This document shows, piece after piece, positions 22,188 to 31,954 of a stretch of DNA of 64,000 nucleotides; position 1 is the first letter of the stretch; every line of letters starts with the position of its first letter. The position numbers and the translations under genes are program-made. A model generated the notes under the pieces. It was given only the letters and a program-made list of their open reading frames with translations. It searched no databases and had not been told where the DNA came from. This stretch comes from Arthrobotrys musiformis (taxonomy: Eukaryota; Ascomycota; Orbiliomycetes; Orbiliales; Orbiliaceae), in NCBI GenBank assembly GCA_036971715.1, contig JAVHJL010000011.1, forward strand, positions 124,001 to 188,000, in the 5' to 3' direction.

Positions 22188-23513
22188 ATGCCAGCCAAAC
22201 GCCCCCGCCCCCTCTCGACATCAGGATCGGGCTCATCTTCCTTCAAAATCGCCAACAAACACAAAAGAAACTCACATAACATCTCCGTCCGCCGTACCAT
22301 CTCCAAAGCCAAGCTGGAATCCCGCTTCGAGCGAAGGAAAGCCGAGTCCAAGAACCCCGCGTTGAAAAGGGAGAGATTGTTGCAGAATGTGCCTCAGACG
22401 TTGGATTCGAAGAGGGTTGCTGTCGATGTACCCTATGTCCCCAGCGAGGAGATGATGGAGCGGGCGAGGAGACGGGTGGAGGAGGAGGCCAATCGGGTCA
22501 ATGGCGACGACGAGGAAGAGGAAGAGGATAGTGACGAGGAGATGGAGGATGCTAAATCGTCCAAGAAGGATGATGTATCCATCAACGTCGAGGGCGCCGA
22601 GAGCTCCGATTCCGAGTCTGATTCACAAGAGCCAGATAACGAAGATGAAGGCGAGGAGGAGGACGACCTAGGATCCCTCTACGATTCCGACTCGGACTCG
22701 GACACAGCAAAGAAATCCAAACCCTCCAAAGAACCTTCAAAGCCACCCACCTCCACCCTGCCCGAGGAAACCCTCACCACCCTTCTCTCCCTAATCCCGC
22801 ACCCCCAAACCCCTCCAAAGCTCCTCCTGACCTCCACCCGCCGCGGCCGTCGCCACGATCTCTACCAAACGCTCTCCCTGATCTTCCCAAACACCACCTA
22901 CGTCCCCCGCGGGACCAAATTCACAATCCCCCAAATCGCCTCCTTCGCCACAAACCGCTCGTACACACACCTCCTCGTCGCCCTCGAGGACTCCAAAACC
23001 CTCCACGGCCTGATCATAATCCTCCTCCCCGCAGGCCCCACCTTCCACTTCTCCCTCACAAACTTCGCAGACGGTAAAGCAATCCAAGGTCGCGGGGTGA
23101 ACACCTCCCACATCCCCGAATTGATCCTGAACAACTTCACCACCACCATCGGCCGCCTGACGGCTTCGCTGTTTCAATCGCTGTACCCGCCGCAACCGCA
23201 GTTTTTGGGAAGACAGGTGGTGACGCTGCATAATCAGCGGGACTACATATTCTTTCGTTTTCACAGGTATGTATTCCGTGAGATCGCGGAGAAGAATAAA
23301 GGCATAAGCCGTGGGGATCGGACGACGGGCGCCGACGCCGTGGGGGTTGGTGGGAAGAGGGCGGGTGAGGATCTGGGGATTAAAGTGGGGCTGCAGGAGT
23401 TGGGACCGCAGTTTACGTTGAAGTTGAGGAGGGTGGAGAGGGGGGTTTGCGAGGGGATCGAGTGGGAGTGGAAGGGGAAGATGGAGAAGGATCGCAAGAT
23501 GTTTCATCTTTAA
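22188..23513 (+). CDS. RPF1: Ribosome production factor 1 (Brix domain), 60S assembly
   Basis: An intronless 441-aa protein. Residues 1-60 are basic (KRNSHNISVRRTISKAK), about 90-180 form a long acidic and serine stretch (EEEEEDSDEEMED), and about 190-441 hold the Brix domain. Diagnostic strings are KLLLTSTRRGRRHDLY, PELILNNFTT, QFLGRQVVTLHNQRDYIFFR, FHRYVFR, LGPQFTLKLRRV and the terminal KMFHL, as in Rpf1. Rpf1 acts in the nucleolus in 27S pre-rRNA processing and large-subunit assembly. Between FHRYVF and the usual VGLQELGP there is an insertion of about 35 residues (IAEKNKG...GKRAGEDL), longer than I recall for yeast. The start codon at 22188 gives the conserved basic N-terminus. It converges with RIX1, also a 60S factor. 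Confidence 0.93.
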   Translation: MPAKRPRPLSTSGSGSSSFKIANKHKRNSHNISVRRTISKAKLESRFERRKAESKNPALKRERLLQNVPQTLDSKRVAVDVPYVPSEEMMERARRRVEEEANRVNGDDEEEEEDSDEEMEDAKSSKKDDVSINVEGAESSDSESDSQEPDNEDEGEEEDDLGSLYDSDSDSDTAKKSKPSKEPSKPPTSTLPEETLTTLLSLIPHPQTPPKLLLTSTRRGRRHDLYQTLSLIFPNTTYVPRGTKFTIPQIASFATNRSYTHLLVALEDSKTLHGLIIILLPAGPTFHFSLTNFADGKAIQGRGVNTSHIPELILNNFTTTIGRLTASLFQSLYPPQPQFLGRQVVTLHNQRDYIFFRFHRYVFREIAEKNKGISRGDRTTGADAVGVGGKRAGEDLGIKVGLQELGPQFTLKLRRVERGVCEGIEWEWKGKMEKDRKMFHL

Positions 23514-23814
23514 TTTCTTTTTGTGTATTTTGGTGGGTGTACGATAGGATTTTGGTGTTTGGAGTTTTTTGTTATCATGTAATACGGCATTATGTCGAAA
23601 AGTCTGAGCGATGCTATAAAAGTTGAAATAGACTATTCGATCTACCATCAATTATAGACGTGAAAGAAAAGGATGCCACATCATTACCGCGTCTATTCGT
23701 CCTGGATAAAATACTATACTCCTACAGAAAAAGAAGCCCCCAAACCAAGTCGGTAATACAATAAAATACATGCATATCATACAATCTTCCCTCCTCTTTA
23801 AATCTCTAAAAAGG
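23514..23814. other. Intergenic, convergent RPF1 / RIX1 3' ends
   Basis: 301 bp between two stop codons; both 3' UTRs are expected here. Nothing else seen. Confidence 0.6.
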
Positions 23815-26166
23815 TTATTCATCATCACTCTCCCCCATCACGATCTCGGGAATCTCCTCGTCGTCATCACTATCGCTGCCGCCGCCGACAACCTCAACCA
23901 GACTTAAGGGACTCCTCCCGTCGTCGACCTTGAGCCTCTTGCTGCCCCTCTCCTTGCCGTCTTCCATGCCGGCCTCGAATATGCTCATGCTCTGCCTTAA
24001 CGGACTGGGCGGTAGAGCGGCGTGAACCCGTCCCGGCGAGGGGATGGGTTTGTAATTCCTACCGTTGGAGTTACCATTTTCGGCGGATGGAGGGGGGTTC
24101 CCGTTCATGCTGCCGTTGCCACGGATCGATGGTGGAGACATTGCTTGGGCTGGTTTACTCGGTGAAGATGCGGGGAGGGTGGCGTGTTGAGGCACTGGTG
24201 CTGGCGGTGGGGGAGGGTAATAACTGTCTTCCTCGGACGGGGCGTCCTCTGTATCATCGTTGTTATTGGGGGTATCTTCTGGCTGTTGGATGACTTCATC
24301 GATTGATGTGGGGATCGGTGAGACTGCAGTCCAGAATCTTCCCTCGGGTGAGCCGAGGACGCTGTTGCTGTCGTTTGTGGCGGAAGGGGGTTTGACGACC
24401 TGCATTCTGGGGTGGAGGGTGGCTTCGATGGCCATGTTGAGGAGGGGTGAGTCGGTTGCGTGGGTGGCTATGAGGTGGGGGAGCAGACTGCCGCCGCGTT
24501 TCTTGGTGCCGGGGTGGAGGACGGCGGCGAGGAGACCGGGTGTGTGGGAGGATAGCACCATTGTTCGTTCCAGCTTGGAGCGGATTTCCGAGGGGACGGA
24601 GGACGGTGGGAGGTTGAGGAGGACGGTGGTGAGGAGTGCCTTGGCAGCTGTTGCCAGGGGGGTTTCTTCAGTATCTTTTGAGGAAGAAGAGGTGGGTTTG
24701 AGGAATTGGTCGGCGTGCATGGTGCTGGCAGCAGGAGTGTTGGCTTTGTTCTGAGGCGGTGGGGCCTTTCTCTTCTTGTAGGTGGATGTGGGTTGGGTGA
24801 GTAACATGGTGTTTGGGGTGCTGGTGGGCTCCTTGGTGATGATGACGGGTGGCGGAGGGGGGATGATGTCGTCGCAGGCGGAGGAGAAGACTTCCAAGAG
24901 AGGCTGGGCGTCCTTGGGGGAGAGGGTCCGGCCGACGAGGGAGATCAGATGAGAAGAAGTGGTGTAGAGGAGGGTTCTCAGGGGGACGTGGTGCTTGGAG
25001 GAGGTTGTGAAGGTGAAGGTGAGCGGGTGGAGGAACTGGAGGGGCAACGAGGGGGAATAGTGCGAGGCCCGGGTGACAACGGTGGCGATGAGGGGGATGG
25101 CTGATAATAAGACGGAAGGGTAGGAGGCGAGGAGCAGGTGGTAGGTGGAGGGGGCAGCGGAGGGGTGGGGTTTGATGCCCGGGTGGACGGCGAAGAGGCG
25201 GTCCAGGAGAGAGATGAGGGGGGACAGGGGGGTGGAGGGGGCGGGGCTGAAGGCTGTCGGGTGGGCGAGGAGTGTCTGCAGGATCTTTAATAAGACACAC
25301 AGTCTCGTTATGCCCATCCTCTCCGGGGACAGCAGGTGGTGGACCTGGGTCTCAGCCCGCGGCCTGTGTTTCTCGAGGTCCTTTTCCTCGATCAGAGAGT
25401 CGAACAGGACGTCGCAGGTCTGTTCCGTAGTGGCGATTGTGTCCTTGAAGAGCCTGACCCACTCCTCGGCCTGTGTCTTTGGCTGGGCGCATTTTATGAG
25501 TAAGACGTAGACGGTGGAGGCGGCATCCAAAATGTCTTGAGGGTGTCTGTCGTCCTCGGAGAAGAGGATGGACCGCACGAGGGCGAGGGTCTTCGCCTGC
25601 TGGGGGCGGAACGTGGTGGGGTGCGTGGCCAGTATCTGGGCCGCCGATTGCAGCACAACCAGAATGTTTTCTGTATTATTTGAGGAGGAGAGGTGCTGGG
25701 CGAAGGCGGGCAGGTGGGGCGAGGTGAGTTCCCGGGTGAGGGTCGGTTTCGAGGTGGTCAGGACGAAGATGCGGGTCAGCGTGGCAACGGCCCGTTCCCA
25801 CACAATGCTATCAGAGGAAGATAGAATCCTCAGCAGCATGGGCATCCACAAGCCGACACCCTGCAGGAACGTCGGCGAGGCCTCGACGCCGGCCTTGACG
25901 AGACAAATGCCAGCCCACCGGGCCTGGGGGGTCCTGCTCTGGAGGAGCGACGAGATCCGGGTCTTGATCTTGTGCAGTAGAGATGTGATCTCGGCCGTGT
26001 ATCTCCCCGTCCCGCTAGCAACGTGGGCGGCGGCATCTTCGAGGAGCGTCGTCGAGGAGATGGCATCGAGGCCGACGGCGATGCGGTTGTGGATGCGACT
26101 GTCATCGTCGTTTATGGCCGATGCGACGGTCGAGAGCAGGGCCACGGCTCTGTCCGGCGGCAGCAT
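23815..26166 (-). CDS. RIX1: Pre-rRNA-processing protein Rix1 (PELP1 family)
   Basis: An intronless 783-aa helical-repeat protein. The N-terminal half contains the RIX1 signature: NRIAVGLDAISSTTLLEDAA, TPQARWAGICLVKAG, and GLWMPMLLRIL with VWERAVATLTRIF. The C-terminal quarter is low-complexity, Pro/Ser-rich, has a KRLKVDDGRSPLSLVEVVGG stretch and ends in an acidic tail (DSDDDEEIPEIVMGESDDE). Rix1 works with Ipi1 and Ipi3 on pre-60S particles to drive ITS2 processing and the Rea1-dependent remodelling step. The coding strand is GC-rich with strong codon bias, giving several long antisense frames that I treat as shadows. It is divergent from YPP1 across 365 bp and convergent with RPF1. Confidence 0.88.
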   Translation of the reverse strand: MLPPDRAVALLSTVASAINDDDSRIHNRIAVGLDAISSTTLLEDAAAHVASGTGRYTAEITSLLHKIKTRISSLLQSRTPQARWAGICLVKAGVEASPTFLQGVGLWMPMLLRILSSSDSIVWERAVATLTRIFVLTTSKPTLTRELTSPHLPAFAQHLSSSNNTENILVVLQSAAQILATHPTTFRPQQAKTLALVRSILFSEDDRHPQDILDAASTVYVLLIKCAQPKTQAEEWVRLFKDTIATTEQTCDVLFDSLIEEKDLEKHRPRAETQVHHLLSPERMGITRLCVLLKILQTLLAHPTAFSPAPSTPLSPLISLLDRLFAVHPGIKPHPSAAPSTYHLLLASYPSVLLSAIPLIATVVTRASHYSPSLPLQFLHPLTFTFTTSSKHHVPLRTLLYTTSSHLISLVGRTLSPKDAQPLLEVFSSACDDIIPPPPPVIITKEPTSTPNTMLLTQPTSTYKKRKAPPPQNKANTPAASTMHADQFLKPTSSSSKDTEETPLATAAKALLTTVLLNLPPSSVPSEIRSKLERTMVLSSHTPGLLAAVLHPGTKKRGGSLLPHLIATHATDSPLLNMAIEATLHPRMQVVKPPSATNDSNSVLGSPEGRFWTAVSPIPTSIDEVIQQPEDTPNNNDDTEDAPSEEDSYYPPPPPAPVPQHATLPASSPSKPAQAMSPPSIRGNGSMNGNPPPSAENGNSNGRNYKPIPSPGRVHAALPPSPLRQSMSIFEAGMEDGKERGSKRLKVDDGRSPLSLVEVVGGGSDSDDDEEIPEIVMGESDDE

Positions 26167-26531
26167 CTCCCTCTCTCTCTATATATTATATACTCTCTAT
26201 CGTATCGTATCGTATGGTATATTATGGTATCGTATAGTATCGTTGGTATGGGATAGAGAAGTGTATTGCCGTCGTCGGGCTACGGCGCACAGGTCGAGTT
26301 GGGATGGAGACGTCGACTAAATTTTATTTTTTATTTTCGCCAAATATTTTCCGGGGTGTTGGACGCGTTGCAGTTAGCTGGACTCTTAGTTAGCTGGACA
26401 GAGCTGCTGCGGCGTCTAACCGCCTCTTGGCTGGACTGGCTGTTCTGTCGTCACCAAACATCACCAACCTCGTCTCTTCTCCAAGCAAACAAGCCATCGC
26501 CGCCCGACCAGCGGCATCAATTGCCTCCACA
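26167..26531. promoter_or_regulatory. Bidirectional promoter region of RIX1 and YPP1
   Basis: 365 bp between two divergent start codons, so both promoters lie here. It holds a CT run, a TATATTATATA stretch and an imperfect CGTAT pentamer repeat (about 26200-26245). A TTTTATTTTTTATTTT stretch lies at 26321-26336. Elements were read by eye only. Confidence 0.5.
26200..26245 (+). repeat. CGTAT pentanucleotide tandem repeat
   Basis: CGTAT occurs three times in perfect tandem at 26201-26215 and decays to GGTAT/AGTAT/TCGTT variants up to about 26250. It lies within 85 bp of the RIX1 start, in its 5' leader or core promoter. Confidence 0.8.
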
Positions 26532-29500
26532 ATGTCTGCTGTAAGTACTTTCTATATACCATACTATCGTCTCTATATACTATACTATCAGAGTGTTGTA
26601 TGAGGAAGAAGAAGAAGAGGAATGTGAAGGAGATAGCTAACGTCAGGGGTGGATATACAGAGCAAGGCCGCGACCTATCTCAGCCTCCTCGACACCGCCC
26701 GCTGCAGCGGCGACTGGTCCACCGTCCCCGAGCTCGTCCGCAAGCTCACCAAGCACGGCGGGGCTGCCAGGAAGTGTACGTCCTCACCCTCAATCATCTT
26801 GGTTGATGGTGATAGTTATTGATGTTGTGAGACAGGCATCACCGAGACCGCCCTCCTCGACCACGACACCTCGCCCCAGCGCCTCTCCCTCTCCCTCCAC
26901 AAGAACGCCACCATCGTCGTCTCCGCCTCCGCCCTCTCCAAGGCCTCTGCCACCCAGCCCTCCTCCACCGCCAATGCCGCCTCCACCCTCGTCAGCATCT
27001 CTGCCCTAGCCCAGACCTTCGAGGAGGAAATCGCCCGCTTCAAGTCCGACAATGCCGCTGCCGCTGCCGCCGCCCTGGCCGAGGACGCCGACCCCACAGC
27101 CAAGCGGAAATCCAAAAAGTACTCCGACCACATCGTCACCTCCGACGAGGAAATCTACGTACGTCCCTCTTAACCCCCTCGATGAAACAATTAGAAGGAA
27201 TAGAAGGAAGAGAAGGAGGAGAAAGAAGGAGGAGAAGGAGGAAAAGGTGCTGACGGGAAAGCCAACGCTGCAAGTATAGCAAGCAGAGGTCACACTAGCA
27301 TACCTCCACCACCTGCTGCAGGCCCACCGCGTCGTTCTCCAAATCCTCCCCCCTCAACCCCCTCCCCGCGACCTCATCACCCAGGAATGGACCAAAGTCT
27401 GCGCCATCAAGGCCCTCTGCCTCAAGGGCATGGCCCAGGAGGCCCTCAAGATGAAGGAGGAAGCCATCCAGACCTACAAGGGTCTCCCCATCCCCGACTT
27501 CAGCAGCGGCGTCGGCTCATCGGGTTCGGAAGCCATATGGTGGATCAGAAAGACCCTCTCCAGGTTCGCCATCGCCAGCTGGGAGCTATTCGAGGGCGTC
27601 GAGAGCCCCGACACCCCCCGCGAAGCACACGCCGACGACGAATACGACGAAGAGGAAGGCCTCGACGAATTGGACGCTGCGCACGCAGCCCTCAACCCCG
27701 TCAGAGAAGAGGAACCCGAGGAAACACCCACCGAATCTTCGTCCAGACCCGAACTCAAGAGAGTCTTGTCCGAATCGGGCCTCATCGGCGCCTTCAGAGC
27801 CTACCACGCCTTCTCTATGTCTCTCACCAACATACGCCCCGTCAGCGCCATGACAACCACCAGCGCCCTCATGAAGTCCGATAAATCCAGCGCCGAGGAC
27901 GATGCCTCCCGGAAAACCATCTACGAGACCTACCTCAAAGTCGTTTCGAAATACCTAAAAACCCAACTCGACCGCGATGAGGAAATCTCCGACGACCTGC
28001 GAGCGGAGATAGCTGCCATCGAAGAAATCTACGAGTCCCTCCTGATCAAAGTCACCAAGTTCCCCCACGCCTCGAAGGTCAACCGGGACGTCCTAAACTG
28101 GGTCGACACCGTCGTTTCCAATTGGACCATCCTCGGCTCGCGGGGCTCCGATGCCCCCCGAGTCGTCGAAATCCTCTATCGCGCCGCCAGCAAAACCTTC
28201 CACTCCCCCAGGATCCTCCGCTACCTATTCGTAACCCTCACGGCGATGGGTAACTTTCACGACGCCCTGCTTTCATTCGACACCTACGTCACCCTCATCA
28301 AACGAGGCAAGGCCAGGATCGAAAAGGAGAAATCCGGCGCCCACTCGACGGGAGAAGACGACTTCGACACCGACTCCCAAATCCTCACCACTTGCGTCCA
28401 GGGTATCCGTTTCCTCGTCAAGTACTTCCCGGACCAATCCGCAAAGGCGATGGAGATCGCCTCCACGATCAAAACATGGATATTCGAGTGGAAGACCGAG
28501 GACTACACGATTTTGGCATTGGTCTGGCGGGGTATAGGCCTTGCCAATTCAGCCTGGTCGCACCAAACCGTCGAAAGCACCCAGCGAGCCGAGATCCAAG
28601 ACCGCTCCATCGCGGCTTTTAGGAAGAGCCTCGAGTACCAACCGGACGGATTCGAAGCGCTCTTCGACCTCGGAATGATGTATGCCGAAACACGAGATAT
28701 CGACTCCGCGATCGATGCCATCAGGAGTGTTGCCGAGATGGAGGAGAAGTGCATTCCTGCCTGGCATCTGTTGACACTCCTTCTTACCAGCAAGGGGGAT
28801 TGGGAAACCGCGTTGACAATCAGCGAAGCTATATTCTCGCTTATCGACGAAAACGAGCAGCTGACGTTGGGATTGGGAAGTCGTGACGGGTTGGTGGAGA
28901 TCAAAATCACACAGCTAGCGATCATTGAGATGCTGGAAGGGCCGGAGAGTGCTGTCAACCTTGCGGACGAACTACTGGGGCTCTATACACGATTGTTCCC
29001 GGGCGTTCTCTCATCGGCAGCAGCCGTGAGCATGAGGGATAGCGTGATGGAAGCCGACAGACCGATGACCAGAGGCCGAGCGGGGACCACTGGCGGTATG
29101 CCAGCAATCCAAGTCACAGATCCAAAAGGCGCATCGGATAGCGATCCGGTGTTGTCGAAGCGATCAGGGGCCGGCGCTCGGCCGACCACCCGCGGCAGTT
29201 CCTTGGGAAGGAACAGTCTCCGAAAGAAGCGGCGTAGTATGGCCGAACCCCTCACCGATGACGAGAAAGCAGCGGTGAGAGACGGGCCGAACAAACTTCA
29301 CCGCACCCCATCCCAGAAATCGGCGAAGAGCACAAAATCTTCCAAGAGCGTGGGGGCCAAGAGCCATAAATCCCACCACACCTCTGCCGAGAAGTCCATC
29401 TCCCCTTCCGTTGCGGCGGAGAATATCGCAGCTCAGGGGGTGCTGGTCAACAGACCGGTCAGCCAGACGCCATCGGTTCTTTCGGAGAAGAACAATATCC

Positions 29501-30190
29501 CACATAACCTACCAGTTGGGGGGATACAGAGCCCGATCAAGCAGTTTACGGACGACAGACCACTATTGAACCGGCCGCCGTACCTGCGAGAACCCGTTTT
29601 GAGCGAGTTGGACGAGAAGAAGAAGGTTGAGGAAATTTTGAAGAAGATTTGGTTGGTTGTTGCCGGGCTCTACAGGCGGGCGGAGATGTTTGAGGACTCC
29701 AAAGTGGCGGTGGAGGAGGCTGCTGGAGTTGCCGAAGGTGGGAAGGTTGAAGGCGGTGTTGATTCGGATGTTTGGGCTGAGGTTCGTATACCCCCTTCTT
29801 ATATTCATATTTGGCGGTGATGTTAATTACTTTGGTGAATAGCGTGGATTCCTCTCCCTCTCCCAAGGCCAGGCCTCGGACGCACAAAAGCACTTCGAAA
29901 CTGCACTAGCTTACTCCCCCGACCATGCCCTGGGAATCGTCGGTCTGTCGAGGGTACTCCTCTCCGACGAACGGAACTCCACGGCCCGGGACCGAGCAAG
30001 CGGGCTACTGCAGACCCTAACAAAACTGGGCAACGGATGGGACATGAGTGAGGCGTGGTTCGAGCTGGCGAGGGAGTACGAGATGAGCGGCGGGGTGGAG
30101 AAGGCGAAGGATATCTATTGGTGGGTTGTCAAGTTGGAGGATACGAGGGGAGTTCGAGGGTGGGCGTGTGTGGTGCCGAAAGTTTTGTAG
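26532..30190 (+). CDS. YPP1: Ypp1/TTC7-like TPR protein, scaffold of the plasma-membrane PI 4-kinase complex
   Basis: A 1098-aa protein from five exons: 26532-26540 (only MSA), 26661-26775, 26836-27158, 27280-29781 and 29843-30190. It is rich in helical TPR-like repeats, for example FRKSLEYQPDGFEALFDLGM, then WETALTISEAIFSL, and RGFLSLSQGQASDAQKHFET near the C-terminus. The N-terminus (KAATYLSLLDTARCSGDWST) and the region YLFVTLTAMGNFHDALLSFD are typical of Ypp1. In yeast, Ypp1 with Efr3 holds the kinase Stt4 at the plasma membrane, making PI4P. A disordered, basic and Ser-rich stretch (about 745-910) interrupts the repeats, as in TTC7. The 9-nt first exon is set by donor GTAAGT directly after ATGTCTGCT; without it no start codon is available. 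Intron 3 contains a long purine tract. Confidence 0.85.
27187..27246 (+). repeat. GAAGGA purine tract inside YPP1 intron 3
   Basis: About 60 nt of nearly pure A/G with repeated GAAGGA and GGAGAA units sit in the intron between 27159 and 27279. Introns elsewhere in the window are pyrimidine-rich near the acceptor, so this one is unusual. It may be a microsatellite or an exonic-enhancer-like element. Confidence 0.7.
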
Positions 30191-30445
30191 ATACTTTTAT
30201 CCCTTCGAAAACAAAAGAACTTGAATACGCGGATGAGTTTAATTAGTCTTTTATTTAGCTTTTGGCATATAAAATAGCGTCTAGCATGCATAATGAATTG
30301 GATTTGAAGTTTTCATTACATTAAATATTAAATCATCTATAAAAAATTATGAACAAGCAGCGTTTAGTTAACTCCAGATTCTTTCCCTCACAAGTAACAA
30401 ATCCACTCAAAAAAAATTATATCCAAAGAAATTTAAACAGATCGA

Positions 30446-31954
30446 CTAATCCTCAGACCCCCAATTAGGCTTATCGCCGTCAGAAATCATAGCTTCACCA
30501 CCAACCCCAGCAGCATGAGGATCCAAATCATACTGCCGATAACAAACAGAATCAATCTCAACCTCTTCCCCAGGACACCCACGATGTTGTGCATTAAACG
30601 TCAAAAACCCCAACGAACCATCATTATGCAGCGGATACTCAATCGGCACGCTCCCGCATCGTTTACACTTATGTTTCAAAATCTCCGCCGCGAGACGCTT
30701 TACATTCCACCCAGAGATCAATAGTCCACCCTCCCGTTTCTCGTAGTAAGTTGAGTTTAACCTACTCCCGAAGTCGAACCAGGCGCATAGATACCCCTTC
30801 GGTTTCGCCAGGATGGTGATCCCCCGGACGCAGGCGATTTTCTGGCGGTGGGAGAAGATTTCTTCGTCGGGGATTTGGACGAGGAGGTGGATTAGTGATG
30901 AGGAGAGGTGTTTGTTGTTTATCGGGTCTAAACCGCACCATGCTTTTCCGCGGCAGTTTATGCCCAGGGGTTTTTTGTTCTTTGGGTAGGTTGGTGGTGG
31001 GGAGTCGAGAGGGGGGAGGTGGGGGACGCTTAGGGTGGGTACTATCACCGGGAGGAGGTTTTGGTCTTCCGCTGGGGTGGATTGTGGTAATTCTGTTTGG
31101 GGTGGGGGTTGTGGTAACTCTGTGGTTTGGGTTGGTTGTGGCACCCATGGGATGTGAGATGGGGATTTTAGCGCCTTTGTGGTTCGGGCGTGAGATGGGG
31201 ATAGTAGGAGGATGGTTGTTTCCCGCGGTGTACCCTCCGGGGGGATGGTTTTTGCTAGAGTTAGGGTTCCCTGGTCTCGCGGGGTTTGGGTTTCCAGTTG
31301 GCGGAGGAGGAGTTTATTCGGTTGGATTGGGTATGGCGGGTTTGGGTTGTATAGCGGTGGGGGGTTGTGGGAGGTGTCCTTGAGGTGTGGGATTGATGGG
31401 AGGCGGGGGACGTGTGGTGGGGTTTGAGCGTTTGGGTGGAGTGGGTTGCCGGCTGCGTCGTGGAAGGGGGAGGAGTAGTCTGTTCCTGGTGCTATTTGGG
31501 GTAGCGGTGAAGATTCGATCGAAGCCGGTGGTGGTACCGGTGGTGATGGTGGTGGCGGCGGCGGCGGTGGTGGAGGGGGTGGTGCTAACGGCGGGATAGA
31601 CGTCGACACCGGTTCCGGCGGGTAAACCGTTTCAACCGAGATCGCGGTCGTGATTTCCACCGCCGGGGTGGAGGTACTGTAAAACACCTCCGTGCTATAA
31701 AACACCACCGTCGTCGATTGTGACGTCGTAGGTTGGTATGAACCTTCGATGGGCAGATACGAAGAGTAGAGGATACTTCTGCCGAAGGAGGTTACGGACG
31801 AAGTTGTGGACGGGCGGGTTGATTTGGTGCCGCTGGTTTTGGGTAGATGTGCGCCATCGCCGTCTGATGAGGTCGAGCGGGTGTCGGCCCCTCGCTGCGG
31901 TAGGGGGTTGACGTAGCTGAAGTGGAGGAAGGTTATGAAGGCTAGGATATTCAT
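30446..31954 (-). CDS. Secreted protein with C-terminal KP4 killer-toxin-like domain
   Basis: A 502-aa intronless protein. Residues 1-17 look like a signal peptide (MNILAFITFLHFSYVNP), followed by a possible dibasic-type processing site (PQR). Residues about 20-325 are low-complexity, rich in Ser/Thr and then Pro, with a run of proline at about 130. Residues about 330-470 match the KP4 family: a LGINCRG start, an IACV strand, a LCAWF strand, and HKCKRCGSVPIEYP followed by FLTFNA. Eight cysteines lie in this part (334, 340, 375, 390, 430, 433, 460, 471). KP4 was first known from a virus-encoded toxin of Ustilago that affects calcium uptake; many ascomycete genomes carry KP4-like genes of mixed function, including in fungus-fungus and plant interaction. 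An insertion of about 20 residues follows the LCAWF strand. The long stalk is atypical, since most family members are short. The gene appears intact. Activity cannot be inferred from sequence. Confidence 0.8.
   Translation of the reverse strand: MNILAFITFLHFSYVNPLPQRGADTRSTSSDGDGAHLPKTSGTKSTRPSTTSSVTSFGRSILYSSYLPIEGSYQPTTSQSTTVVFYSTEVFYSTSTPAVEITTAISVETVYPPEPVSTSIPPLAPPPPPPPPPPPPSPPVPPPASIESSPLPQIAPGTDYSSPFHDAAGNPLHPNAQTPPHVPRLPSIPHLKDTSHNPPPLYNPNPPYPIQPNKLLLRQLETQTPRDQGTLTLAKTIPPEGTPRETTILLLSPSHARTTKALKSPSHIPWVPQPTQTTELPQPPPQTELPQSTPAEDQNLLPVIVPTLSVPHLPPLDSPPPTYPKNKKPLGINCRGKAWCGLDPINNKHLSSSLIHLLVQIPDEEIFSHRQKIACVRGITILAKPKGYLCAWFDFGSRLNSTYYEKREGGLLISGWNVKRLAAEILKHKCKRCGSVPIEYPLHNDGSLGFLTFNAQHRGCPGEEVEIDSVCYRQYDLDPHAAGVGGEAMISDGDKPNWGSED

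Noticed and set aside
22791..23651. 286-codon minus-strand frame opposite RPF1
   Set aside because: Antisense shadow of a GC-rich coding region; no domain, and the plus strand encodes a clear Brix domain.
24668..26320. 210- and 250-codon frames overlapping RIX1
   Set aside because: Low-complexity Pro/His or Arg-rich shadows of the RIX1 gene; RIX1 itself has recognisable helical repeats.
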